Shown piece after piece: positions 9,288 to 17,663 of a stretch of 64,000 nt of DNA (position 1 is the stretch's first letter; every line of letters starts with the position of its first letter). Made by a program: the position numbers and the translations under genes. The notes below the pieces were generated by a model, which did no database searches, was not told the DNA's origin, and saw only the letters and a program-made list of their open reading frames with translations. This DNA comes from Sphingomonas hengshuiensis (lineage in GTDB: Bacteria; Pseudomonadota; Alphaproteobacteria; Sphingomonadales; Sphingomonadaceae): positions 62,001-126,000 of the forward strand of contig QFNF01000007.1 in assembly GCA_003240755.1 (NCBI GenBank), read 5' to 3'.

Positions 9288-10859
9288 ATGGACCATATTT
9301 CCGATCGCCGCACCTTTGCGATCATTTCCCACCCCGACGCCGGCAAGACCACGCTGACCGAAAAGCTGCTGCTGTTCGGCGGCGCGATCCACCTGGCCGG
9401 CGAGGTCAAGGCGCGCGGCGCCGCGCGACGCGCCCGGTCGGACTGGATGAAGATCGAGCAGCAGCGCGGGATCTCGGTCACGTCGTCGGTGATGACGTTC
9501 GAACGGGGCGGGCTGACCTTCAACCTGCTCGACACGCCGGGGCACGAGGATTTTTCGGAGGATACCTATCGTACGCTGACCGCCGTCGATTCGGCGGTGA
9601 TGGTGATCGACGCCGCCAAGGGGATCGAGCCGCAGACGCGCAAGCTGTTCGAAGTGTGCCGGTTGCGCAGCGTGCCGATCATCACCTTCGTCAACAAGGT
9701 CGACCGCGAGGGGCGCGATCCGTTCGCGCTGCTCGATGAAGTGGCCGACATGCTGCAACTGGACGTGTGCCCGATGACATGGCCGGCGGGCATGGGCGGC
9801 CAGTTCGAGGGGATTTACGACCTGGTCGACAACCGGCTGTTGCAGCCCGAGGCCGGGACCAGGGATTTCCAGGGCAGGGTGGAGCAGTTCACCGGGCTGG
9901 ACGACGATCGCATCGATACGGTGCTGTCGGCGGAGGGTGCCGAACGGCTGCGCGAGGAGGCGGAGCTGGCGACCGGCGGCTATGCCGGCTTCGACCCGGC
10001 GGCGTACCGCGCGGGCGACCTGACCCCGGTCTATTTCGGGTCGGCGCTGAAGGAGTTCGGCGTCGATTCGCTGATCGACGCGATTGCCCGCCATGCCCCC
10101 CCGCCCCGCCCGCAGCCGGCCGAGCCGGCGCCGGTCGACCCGACCGACGACCGCGTCACCGGGTTCGTGTTCAAGGTGCAGGCGAACATGGACCCCAATC
10201 ACCGCGACCGGATCGCGTTCATGCGGCTGTGTTCGGGGACGTTCCGGCGCGGCATGAAGCTGACCCCGACCGGGCACGGCAAGCCGATCGCGATCCATTC
10301 GCCGATCCTGTTCTTCGCGCGCGAACGCGAACTGGCCGACGAAGCCTATCCGGGCGACATCATCGGCATTCCCAACCACGGCACGCTGCGCGTCGGCGAT
10401 ACGCTGTCCGAACGGGCCGATGTGCGCTTTACCGGGCTGCCCAACTTCGCACCTGAAATCCTGCGCCGGGTGGTGCTGAAGGACCCGACCAAAACCAAGC
10501 AGTTGCGCAAGGCGCTGGACGACATGGCCGAGGAAGGGGTCACGCAGGTATTCTACCCCGATATCGGGTCGAACTGGGTGATCGGCGTGGTCGGGCAGTT
10601 GCAGCTCGAGGTGCTGCTGAGCCGGCTGGAGGTCGAATACAAGGTCGCGGCGGGGCTGGAGATGGCGCCGTTCGAAACCGCGCGCTGGGTGTCGGCGGCC
10701 GATCCGGCGGAGCTGAAGGCGTTCACCGACCTGCATCGCAGCGCGATGGCGAAGGATCGCGACGGCAACCCGGTGTTCCTGGCCAAGAGCGCGTGGGAGG
10801 TCGGCTATATCGCCGATCGCTATGCGAAGGTGACGTTCGCCGCCACGCGCGAACGGTAG
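9288..10859 (+). CDS. prfC: Peptide chain release factor 3
   Basis: This 523-residue translational GTPase recycles RF1 and RF2 after termination. The N-terminal GTPase domain shows SHPDAGKTTLTEKLL (P-loop, about residues 15-29), QQRGISVTSSVM (switch I), DTPGHEDFSEDTYR (G3) and NKVDREGRDP (G4). The middle beta-barrel domain and the C-terminal domain ending IADRYAKVTFAATRER follow. Length matches the family (about 525-530), and the RF3-specific RGISVTSSV separates it from EF-G. AAAGG lies six bases before the ATG. It is transcribed alone, convergent with the MFS gene. Confidence 0.96.
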   Translation: MDHISDRRTFAIISHPDAGKTTLTEKLLLFGGAIHLAGEVKARGAARRARSDWMKIEQQRGISVTSSVMTFERGGLTFNLLDTPGHEDFSEDTYRTLTAVDSAVMVIDAAKGIEPQTRKLFEVCRLRSVPIITFVNKVDREGRDPFALLDEVADMLQLDVCPMTWPAGMGGQFEGIYDLVDNRLLQPEAGTRDFQGRVEQFTGLDDDRIDTVLSAEGAERLREEAELATGGYAGFDPAAYRAGDLTPVYFGSALKEFGVDSLIDAIARHAPPPRPQPAEPAPVDPTDDRVTGFVFKVQANMDPNHRDRIAFMRLCSGTFRRGMKLTPTGHGKPIAIHSPILFFARERELADEAYPGDIIGIPNHGTLRVGDTLSERADVRFTGLPNFAPEILRRVVLKDPTKTKQLRKALDDMAEEGVTQVFYPDIGSNWVIGVVGQLQLEVLLSRLEVEYKVAAGLEMAPFETARWVSAADPAELKAFTDLHRSAMAKDRDGNPVFLAKSAWEVGYIADRYAKVTFAATRER

Positions 10860-10868
10860 GCGCATCGT

Positions 10869-10890
10869 CCCTGCCCGCGCGGGGGCAGGG
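10869..10890. terminator. Hairpin between prfC and the MFS gene
   Basis: CCCTGCCC and GGGCAGGG form an 8-bp GC-rich stem in the 39-base convergent gap. No T-run follows on either strand, so it may be a weak bidirectional terminator or an mRNA 3' end stabiliser. Confidence 0.5.
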
Positions 10891-10898
10891 TCGCGGCT

Positions 10899-12137
10899 TC
10901 ACGCGACCCAGTCGCGCGCGAGCCGGCGACTCGCCAGCGCCATCAGCGCGCCGGCAACGAGGTACAGGCACAGCGCCGCCGCGATCGCGTAGCGCAGCGA
11001 TTCGGTGCCATAGGCCGGGGCCAGCCCCTGCGACAACTGGCCCACCACCCAGCTCCCCAGCCCGAGGCCGATCAGGTTGTTGATGAGCAGGAAGCACGCC
11101 GACGCCGTGGCGCGCATGTGCGCTGGAACGAGGTGCTGCACCGCGGTCAGCACCGGTCCCAGCCAGACATAGACCAGTGCCTGCGGCAACAGGAACAGCG
11201 CGAACGCCGCGACCCAGCCACTCGACAGCACGCCCGCGATGAACAGCGGGGTGCCCAGCACATAGCACAGCGCGGGCAGCAGCGCGTACCAGCGCTTGTC
11301 ACGCGCGCCCAGCCGGTCGCCGAGCGATCCGCCGAGCAATATGCCCGCCATCCCGCCGCTCAGCAGCAGCGCGCCGAAGAACTGACCGGTCTGGACCAGA
11401 TCGAGGCCGAAGCTGCGCATCATCAGGCTGGGCAGCCAGAAGCCGACGCCATAGCCGCACATCGACCCCGCCGCCGCACCGAAGGCCAGCAGCCAGAAGC
11501 TGGGTTTCGCCGCGAGGATGCCGAACACGCGGCCGACCGGAATGCGATCGGCGGTCGCGACCGGGCGCGGCGGGTCTTTCACCAGCAACCGAAAGAAGGG
11601 CGCGATGACGATGCCGGCAAGCCCGACGGTATAGAAGGCCGTGCGCCATTCCACCGCCTGCGCGATATAGCCGCCGAGCAGGACGCCGCCGGCGGCGCCC
11701 AGCGGGATGCCGAGCGAATAGACGGCGAGCGCGCGGGCGCGGCGTTCGGGGGGGAAGGTGTCGGCGATCAACGCATAGGACGGGGCGACGCCACCCGCCT
11801 CCCCCACACCGACGCCGACGCGGAACAGGAACATCTGCGTGAAATTCTGCGCCATGCCGCACAGCGCGGTGAACGCGCTCCACACACCCAGGCTGATCGT
11901 GATGACCCATGTCCGGCTGGTACGGTCGGCGACGAGCGCGAGCGGGATGGCGAGCGTCGAATAGAGCGCGGCAAAGGCGATGCCGCCCAGCACCCCCATC
12001 TGCCCGTCGTCGAGGCCGAGATCGCGCTGCACCGGCTGGGCGAGGATCGCGAGGATCTGCCGGTCGAGAAAGTTGAAGCTGTACACCAGCAGCAGCATGG
12101 CAAGGGTGATGCGGGGGTTTTTCATGCGGACACTCAT
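10899..12137 (-). CDS. Major facilitator superfamily transporter
   Basis: This roughly 412-residue membrane protein has twelve predicted helices in two halves, NFLDRQILAILAQPVQRDLGL at helix 1, and the MFS loop motif LALVADRTSRTWV between helices 2 and 3. The NFLDRQ and GEAGGVAPSYALIAD segments resemble the spinster-like and anion:cation-symporter branches, often found next to TonB receptors in sphingomonads. The open frame extends to 12200, but GGGGAGGAG lies just before the ATG at 12137; the next ATG at 12125 is also possible. It follows the TonB receptor gene on the same strand after about 100 bases, suggesting joint uptake of one substrate, which is not identified. Confidence 0.88.
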   Translation of the reverse strand: MSVRMKNPRITLAMLLLVYSFNFLDRQILAILAQPVQRDLGLDDGQMGVLGGIAFAALYSTLAIPLALVADRTSRTWVITISLGVWSAFTALCGMAQNFTQMFLFRVGVGVGEAGGVAPSYALIADTFPPERRARALAVYSLGIPLGAAGGVLLGGYIAQAVEWRTAFYTVGLAGIVIAPFFRLLVKDPPRPVATADRIPVGRVFGILAAKPSFWLLAFGAAAGSMCGYGVGFWLPSLMMRSFGLDLVQTGQFFGALLLSGGMAGILLGGSLGDRLGARDKRWYALLPALCYVLGTPLFIAGVLSSGWVAAFALFLLPQALVYVWLGPVLTAVQHLVPAHMRATASACFLLINNLIGLGLGSWVVGQLSQGLAPAYGTESLRYAIAAALCLYLVAGALMALASRRLARDWVA

Positions 12138-12234
12138 TCTCCTCCCCGACACGGCGGGGCGGACCGTAGCATGGCGGCGGGGGGTCGCCACCTCCGCCAC
12201 GTTGCATTTCCGGGATATCCCCCGGGGCGTTACG

Positions 12235-14472
12235 TCAGAACTTCACCTCGAACGTCGCGGTCGCCGTGCGGGGCGGGCCGTAATAGCCGATGATCGAGTT
12301 GCCAAAGAGCGCGCCGGGGAAATTATAGCCGCCCACCCGATAGCGCTGGTCGGTCAGGTTGCGCAGCGCCATGCCGAGCCGGTAGCGGCCGTCGCCCGAA
12401 ATCCAGTTGGCGGAAGCGTTGACCAGTGCATAGCCGTCCTGGTCGAGCGCCGGGGTCGGGATCTCGAACAGCGAATAGTCACTGCGCAGCGTGACTTCGG
12501 GCGTCACCGACAGCGATCCGCCGGCGAAATCGGTCGACGCGGTGAACGACGCGGCGGCGGTGAATTCGGGCGTATTCTGGAACACGCGCTGGTTCGCGAC
12601 GTCGACCGGGGTCGTGCCGCCGCCGATGAAGGTCAGGAATTCCTTGTAGTCGGCATTGGTGTAGCCGAACGAAATCTGTGCCGACACATGGCGCGACGGG
12701 ACCACCCGCCCCTCGATCTCCAGCCCGTAGATATCGGCCTTGCCGGCATTGTCGACGAAGCTGGCGATGCCGCCGGCTACATTGGGCACCTGGATCGTGA
12801 CCTGCTGGTCGGTGTAGCGCGAATAATAGCCGGCCATGTTGAGGAACAGCGTGCGGTCGAGGAACGCGCCCTTCATGCCGACCTCGTAGCTGGTGATCTT
12901 TTCGGGATCATAGCCATTGACGGTGGTCGGCGTGAACACCGCATCGCCGCGCATGTCGAACCCGCCCGACTTGAACCCCCGCCCCCACGACGCATAGAGG
13001 TTCAGGTCCCGGCGCGGTTCGTAGGCGATCGAGATGCGCGGGGTGAACTGGTCGAAGCTGCGGTCATTGGTATAGTCGGTGCGGATCAGGCCGGGGATCG
13101 CGGCGGCGTTGCCGAACCGGGGCGAACGGATGCCGGTATAGTTGCGACGGAACACCGTGCCGGTCTTGCCGTCCCTGGTATAGCGCAGCCCGGCCGACAG
13201 CTTCAGCCGGTCGGTAACGTCGAAGCTGACGTCGCCGAACGCGGCATAGCTTTTCGTCCTTACCTCGCCCGACGTCAACGTGGTGGTGTTGGCGAGGCCC
13301 AGCACGGTGTCGAACGCGCCCGAGGCATCGGCGTCGAGATAGTACAGGCCGACGACGCCCTGCACCCGGTCGCCCTGCAGCAACAGTTGCAGTTCCTGCG
13401 TGAATTGCCAGTCGTCATATTCGGCGGGCACGTCGAGCGTCGGCAGCACCGTGTTGTCGAAATCGATGACGGTGTTGGTGGCGCCTTCGCGATACGCGCT
13501 GATCGATTTGAAGGTCAGCAGGTCGGAAAGCTGGAACTCGCCGGTCAGCGACAGCCCCTGCGCCACCACCCGGTTGCGGTCGCCGACGCCGGCACGGGTA
13601 TCGTACACGCTGGGCGTCGGCGCATAGCGCGCGTCGTTGCCGTTGCCGAGCAACCGGGTGCCATGGCGCGGGTTCGACCGGTCGAGCGTCCGGTCGCCGG
13701 CCAGTCGCACGAAGATGCCGTCGGTCGGCGTCCATTCGGCCGAGACGCGGGCGGCCAGCACGTCCTTGTCATACTGGTCCGCGCCGGTGGTCAGGTTGGT
13801 GCCATAGCCGTCGCGCTTGTACCGGGCGATCGCGCCGCCGATCGCGAACGTGTCGCCGATCGGCACCGTCACCTGCCCCACCAGGTCGAACTGGTTGTAC
13901 GATCCGTAGGAGGCGCGGGCGGTGGCGGCATAATCATGGCCCAGCCTTTTGGTGACGTACTTGATCGCGCCGCCGATGGTATTGCGGCCGTACAGCGTGC
14001 CCTGTGGCCCGCGCAGCACCTCCACCCGTTCCACGTCGAAGATGTCGAGCACCGCGCCCTGCGGCCGGGCGACATACACGTCGTCGAGATAGAGGCCGAC
14101 GCCGGGTTCGAAACCCCAGAGCGGATCCTGCTGTCCCACGCCGCGGCTGAAGGCGATCAGCGTCGAGTTCGACCCGCGCGCGATCTGCAGCGTCAGGTTC
14201 GGCGTCTTGTCCTGCAGCGCGGTGATATCGACCGCGCCGGTGCGGGTCAGTTGATCGCCGGTCACGACCGACATGGCGATCGGCACGTCGATCACGCTTT
14301 CGGCACGGCGCCGGGCGGTGACGACGATATCGCCGTCCGCCTGATCCGCGACGGCCGATGCCGATTCGGCGGGGGTTTCCGGCGGGGTCTGGGTGGTTTG
14401 CGCCAGCGCGGGCGCTGCGGCGAGCGCCGCTCCCATCAGCAGGCTGGCGCGGATTCCGGACGTGCGACGCAT
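12235..14472 (-). CDS. TonB-dependent receptor
   Basis: This 745-residue outer-membrane protein has a signal peptide (cleavage after about residue 25, ALAAAPALA-Q), a TonB-box-like segment (GDIVVTARRR at about 48-57), and a plug domain with VERVEVLRGPQGTLYGRNTIGGAI (about 130-155). A 22-strand barrel ends in the terminal aromatic residue expected of porin-like proteins (TATFEVKF). Such receptors take up siderophores, sugars, vitamins or aromatic compounds using TonB energy. The barrel type is that of the many sphingomonad receptors annotated as siderophore-like, but no iron box is evident. The neighbouring MFS gene and divergent TetR gene suggest a substrate-induced uptake locus. Confidence 0.93.
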   Translation of the reverse strand: MRRTSGIRASLLMGAALAAAPALAQTTQTPPETPAESASAVADQADGDIVVTARRRAESVIDVPIAMSVVTGDQLTRTGAVDITALQDKTPNLTLQIARGSNSTLIAFSRGVGQQDPLWGFEPGVGLYLDDVYVARPQGAVLDIFDVERVEVLRGPQGTLYGRNTIGGAIKYVTKRLGHDYAATARASYGSYNQFDLVGQVTVPIGDTFAIGGAIARYKRDGYGTNLTTGADQYDKDVLAARVSAEWTPTDGIFVRLAGDRTLDRSNPRHGTRLLGNGNDARYAPTPSVYDTRAGVGDRNRVVAQGLSLTGEFQLSDLLTFKSISAYREGATNTVIDFDNTVLPTLDVPAEYDDWQFTQELQLLLQGDRVQGVVGLYYLDADASGAFDTVLGLANTTTLTSGEVRTKSYAAFGDVSFDVTDRLKLSAGLRYTRDGKTGTVFRRNYTGIRSPRFGNAAAIPGLIRTDYTNDRSFDQFTPRISIAYEPRRDLNLYASWGRGFKSGGFDMRGDAVFTPTTVNGYDPEKITSYEVGMKGAFLDRTLFLNMAGYYSRYTDQQVTIQVPNVAGGIASFVDNAGKADIYGLEIEGRVVPSRHVSAQISFGYTNADYKEFLTFIGGGTTPVDVANQRVFQNTPEFTAAASFTASTDFAGGSLSVTPEVTLRSDYSLFEIPTPALDQDGYALVNASANWISGDGRYRLGMALRNLTDQRYRVGGYNFPGALFGNSIIGYYGPPRTATATFEVKF

Positions 14473-14586
14473 TGACCTCTCCCTGATTCGAACGCCACCC
14501 GTTGACCGGTTGTGCGTCGTTGCGCTTCGCTATACTGAAAGCTGAACCGGGTTTCAACTTGTCCCGGAGGCAGGGAGAGAATTTCC
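14473..14586. promoter_or_regulatory. Divergent promoter region between receptor and TetR genes
   Basis: This 114-base gap must hold promoters for both genes. A near-palindrome TGAACCGGGTTTCA lies at 14543-14556 and a -10-like TATACT at 14531-14536, placing the dyad where a repressor could block the tetR promoter. This would be a natural TetR-family operator, but the arms are short and no second copy was found. Confidence 0.4.
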
Positions 14587-15186
14587 ATGGGCACCGACGC
14601 TGCCGGGGTGGCGACGCCGCAGGACAAGGTGCCGCGGACCGAGCGCGGACGCCGGACGCAACGCGCGATCCTCGACGCGGCGGCGGCCGAATTCGGCGAA
14701 AAGGGGTTTCACGACGGATCGATCAGCGGAATCACGCGGCGCGCGGGCGTGGCGCTGGGCAGCTTCTACACCTATTTCGATTCGAAGGACGCGGTATTCC
14801 GCGCGCTCGTCGCCGACATGTCGGGCCAGGTTCGCGATCATGTCGCACCGGCGATCCGCGGTGCGGAGGGGCGGATCGCGGCGGAACGCGCGGGGTTGCT
14901 GGAATTCATCCGGTTCGTGCGCACCCACAAGGAAATCTACCGCATCATCGACGAGGCGGAGTTCGTCGATCCGGCCAGTTTCCGGCGGCATTATTCGACG
15001 ACGGCGGATCGCATCGCGGCGCGGCTGCGCGACGGGGCGGACGACGACCGGGCGGAGGTCCATGCCTGGGCCATCATGGGCATGAACGTATTCCTGGGGC
15101 TGCGCTACGGCGTGTGGGACGATGATCGCGCGCCGGAGGATATCGCCGATACCATCGCCGCGCTGCTGGCGCGCGGGATCGGCTGA
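14587..15186 (+). CDS. TetR/AcrR family transcriptional regulator
   Basis: This 199-residue regulator carries the N-terminal TetR helix-turn-helix: AILDAAAAEFGEKGFHDGSISGI then TRRAGVALGSFYTYFDSKDAVF (about residues 18-66). The GSFYTYF recognition helix is diagnostic. The variable C-terminal helical domain should bind a ligand, unknown here. The start is supported by GGGAGAG seven bases upstream. It is divergent from the TonB receptor gene, its most likely target. Confidence 0.93.
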   Translation: MGTDAAGVATPQDKVPRTERGRRTQRAILDAAAAEFGEKGFHDGSISGITRRAGVALGSFYTYFDSKDAVFRALVADMSGQVRDHVAPAIRGAEGRIAAERAGLLEFIRFVRTHKEIYRIIDEAEFVDPASFRRHYSTTADRIAARLRDGADDDRAEVHAWAIMGMNVFLGLRYGVWDDDRAPEDIADTIAALLARGIG

Positions 15187-15189
15187 CCC

Positions 15190-15708
15190 CTATTTCTTCA
15201 GCAGGTCCGCCAACCCGCCCAGCGCCGGCATCGGCCCGGCGTCCTCCTCCCGCAACACGCCCGCCGCCCGCAACGCTTCCTCGGCATGCGGGCTGCGCGG
15301 GTACGGGTCCAGCGCGAGGGCGAGGGTTTCGGCCGCCGCCTCGCCCAGGTCGATCGATCCGCCGGCATAGAACATGGTGTCCATCGCATCGCCGTCGAGC
15401 TCCAGCTCGCTGCTGTCGACGCTGCCATCGGGCAGGAAGCGCAGGGTAAAGGCTTCGTCGACCGATTCGGGCACCGGTTCGCCGCTCGCGACACAGGGTT
15501 GCGCGACCTCCGCCCGCAGCCGGCCGGTCGCGACGATCCCGGCCGCGTCGCGGCGCAGCGTATAGTCGGCCGTCAGCGACCCCAGTTCGACCAGGCCGAA
15601 ACGGCCCGTCAGCCGGCGGCGTTCGTCGCCATCGGCCGTGATCTGCTGGCGCAGTTCCCCCTCCCCGATCTGGTCGATGCGGACGGGGCGGTGAAATTCG
15701 GGGGTCAT
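15190..15708 (-). CDS. DUF177 (YceD-like) domain protein
   Basis: This 172-residue protein matches the DUF177/YceD family: the N-terminal EFHRPVRIDQIGEGE, the central LRAEVAQPCVASGEPVPESVDEAF (the single Cys region of the family), and an acidic C-terminal part with LDPYPRSPHAEEAL. In many bacteria yceD precedes rpmF and the protein affects 23S rRNA or ribosome assembly; here it instead follows the bc1 chaperone gene. The ATG at 15708 overlaps the stop of the upstream gene (ATGA), which fixes the start and shows coupling. Confidence 0.88.
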   Translation of the reverse strand: MTPEFHRPVRIDQIGEGELRQQITADGDERRRLTGRFGLVELGSLTADYTLRRDAAGIVATGRLRAEVAQPCVASGEPVPESVDEAFTLRFLPDGSVDSSELELDGDAMDTMFYAGGSIDLGEAAAETLALALDPYPRSPHAEEALRAAGVLREEDAGPMPALGGLADLLKK

Positions 15709-16214
15709 GGCAGCTTTCCGGCAAGAAGGTCGTCGATGGTCGCGCCGTCCAGCGCGGTGCGCAAGGCGCGCAGTTCGGCAGCGACATGGGCCAGCGCGGC
15801 AGGATCCGGCGCCACCCCGCGATACAGGTTGCGCACCAGCGCCGCGTCGAACGTGCCATGGGCCAGCCCGTCGCGATACGCGCCCAGCCGCCCGCCCAGC
15901 GCCGCCATCATCCGGCCGATATGCTTGCCGACCACCATGTCGCCAAAGCCGATCTGGCGCAGTTGCCCGTCCATGTCGTCGACGAAGCATTCGGCCAGCG
16001 ACGCGGCGGGTGCGGCCCCTGCCCCCTCACCCTCCAGCCGCAGCATCGCCATCGACAGGATGGCGGCGATCATGTCGAACCGGCCGTCGAGCGTGTCGGG
16101 CACCGCCCCCGCCAGATACCAGTGCGGCATCCGCCCCCGCGCGACGACCGAATCGTACAGGGCGGCGGCGATGCGCGGCGGCGGTTCGCGGCGGAACAGG
16201 CGGGATAGACGCAT
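15705..16214 (-). CDS. Ubiquinol-cytochrome c chaperone family protein (CBP3/UQCC1-like)
   Basis: This 169-residue protein starts MRLSRLFRREPPPRIAAALYDSVVARGR and contains PDTLDGRFDMIAAILSMAMLRL and ECFVDDMDGQLRQIGFGDMVVGKHIGRMMAALGGRLGAY, which match the conserved domain of mitochondrial Cbp3/UQCC1. That chaperone assists assembly of cytochrome b into the respiratory bc1 complex; the bacterial role is inferred from homology. It is the first gene of a two-gene unit with DUF177 and is divergent from the BamE-like gene, a pairing common in Sphingomonadales. Confidence 0.9.
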   Translation of the reverse strand: MRLSRLFRREPPPRIAAALYDSVVARGRMPHWYLAGAVPDTLDGRFDMIAAILSMAMLRLEGEGAGAAPAASLAECFVDDMDGQLRQIGFGDMVVGKHIGRMMAALGGRLGAYRDGLAHGTFDAALVRNLYRGVAPDPAALAHVAAELRALRTALDGATIDDLLAGKLP

Positions 16215-16334
16215 GACTCTCCGTAACGGACGGTAAAGGGCGCGCTTGTGGATGAAGCGGGACCGTCATATTGAACGCGTGGCCGCGCGATGCAATCGCG
16301 CGACCCGGTCGCGCGTTCGCTGGACGGAGATTTT

Positions 16335-16808
16335 ATGGTTCGCTTCCCCACCCGTGGCGCAGTGGCGCTGATGATCGCCTGTGCCGCGGCGGGCCTGGGA
16401 GGCTGCACGAAGCTGCGCAGCCATCAGGGCTATGTCATCGATCCCGATCTGGTCAACGCGGTCCAGCCGGGCGTCGATACCCGCCAGTCGGTGTTGCAGA
16501 CGCTGGGCACGCCGACCTTTGTCGGCCAGTTTTCCGACCGCGAATGGTTCTACCTGTCGCGCGACAGCCGCAATTTTGCGTTCAATCGCCCGCGTGCCGC
16601 CGACCAGACGACGCTGAAGATTTCGTTCGACCAGGCGGGCAACGTGACCGCGATCGACCGCACCGGGGTCGATCAGGTCGTCGGCATCAGCCCGTCGGAC
16701 AAGAAGACGCCGACGCTGGGTCGCGAATCGAACTTCTTCCGCGATCTGTTCGGCAATATCGGTACGGTGGGTGCACCCGGTACCGGCGGACCGGCCCAGA
16801 ACCAGTAA
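16335..16808 (+). CDS. BamE/SmpA-OmlA family outer-membrane lipoprotein
   Basis: This roughly 157-residue lipoprotein has a signal peptide with lipobox LGGC (Cys at about 22 from this start). It carries the BamE fold signature GYVIDPDLVNAVQPGVDTRQSVLQTLGTPTF followed by WFYLSRDSRNFAF. BamE is a small subunit of the beta-barrel assembly machine in the outer membrane. The frame is open from 16290, but the ATG at 16335 has GGAG five bases upstream and gives a proper signal peptide. A GC-rich hairpin follows at 16822-16838. Confidence 0.9.
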   Translation: MVRFPTRGAVALMIACAAAGLGGCTKLRSHQGYVIDPDLVNAVQPGVDTRQSVLQTLGTPTFVGQFSDREWFYLSRDSRNFAFNRPRAADQTTLKISFDQAGNVTAIDRTGVDQVVGISPSDKKTPTLGRESNFFRDLFGNIGTVGAPGTGGPAQNQ

Positions 16809-16939
16809 CGGGCCCGGGCTTGCGGGCGATCCGCCCGCCGCCCGCCGCTCGCCTTTCAGAACGCTGACAACCGCATTCGCCAAGCGTTCAGGGCGAATCG
16901 GACAATCCTGTCCGCATCAAGAGGACAGGAGCACTTCCG

Positions 16940-17449
16940 ATGCGAAAGATCATTCTTGCCGCGCTGGCGGCGACGATCGCCCTTCCCGTCGCGGCCGCGC
17001 CGGCCATGGCCCAGTCGGTGCGCGAACTGCGGCGCGACCGGCAGGATATCCGCGAGGAACGCCGCGACTATCGCCAGGCGCTGCGCCATGGCGATCGACG
17101 CGACATCCGCAACGAACGCCGCGACCTGAACCGTGCCCGCCGCGAATATCGCGACGATCTGCGCGGCCGGGCATGGGGCCGCAACGACTGGCGCGCCTAT
17201 CGCCAGGGTCATCGCAACCTGTACGCACGCGGCAACTGGAACGCGCCGTTCCGCTATCAGGCGTTCCGGCCCGGCGTGGCGATCGGACGCCCCTATTACG
17301 CGCAGCGTTACTGGATCGCCGATCCGGGCCGCTATCGCCTGCCCCCGGCGCGCGGCTATCAACGCTGGGTACGGCATTACAACGACGCGCTGCTGATCGA
17401 TCAGCGCCGCGGCCGGGTGATCGACGTGATCCGCAACTTCTACTGGTAG
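16940..17449 (+). CDS. RcnB family periplasmic protein
   Basis: This 169-residue protein has a signal peptide (cleavage after AAAPAMA, about residue 24). A highly charged segment rich in RRD/RRE repeats follows (about 28-75, probably a long helix), then a C-terminal domain with YRLPPARGYQRWVRHYNDALLIDQRRGRVIDVI. That last motif is typical of RcnB-like (DUF) proteins; in E. coli RcnB tunes nickel and cobalt export from the periplasm. The arginine-rich middle is common in sphingomonad members and has no known function. It is monocistronic, with a hairpin downstream. Confidence 0.82.
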   Translation: MRKIILAALAATIALPVAAAPAMAQSVRELRRDRQDIREERRDYRQALRHGDRRDIRNERRDLNRARREYRDDLRGRAWGRNDWRAYRQGHRNLYARGNWNAPFRYQAFRPGVAIGRPYYAQRYWIADPGRYRLPPARGYQRWVRHYNDALLIDQRRGRVIDVIRNFYW

Positions 17450-17458
17450 GCCCGGTTC

Positions 17459-17488
17459 GGCCGCGCCGTCGATACGCTCGGCGCGGCC
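17459..17488 (+). terminator. Hairpin after the RcnB-like gene
   Basis: GGCCGCGCCG and CGGCGCGGCC form a perfect 10-bp stem with a 10-base loop, ten bases after the stop codon. No T-run follows, so termination may need Rho. The rest of the 214-base gap up to 17663 holds no recognisable gene; its last part is C-rich and AT-richer than average around 17565-17580. Confidence 0.55.
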
Positions 17489-17663
17489 GGTGCGCGGGGG
17501 CACCAGTCCCGAAAGGGGATTTAGGACCGTTTTCGCCAACGTCCCGAACCGCAGCCGGTTCAACAACAATTCAGAAATAACCACCCCCTCCCCCCAAATC
17601 CTCTTGTCCGGATGTAGCGGCACGGATTAGATCGCTGCGGGGACCATCATCGGGGGCTGGGGC

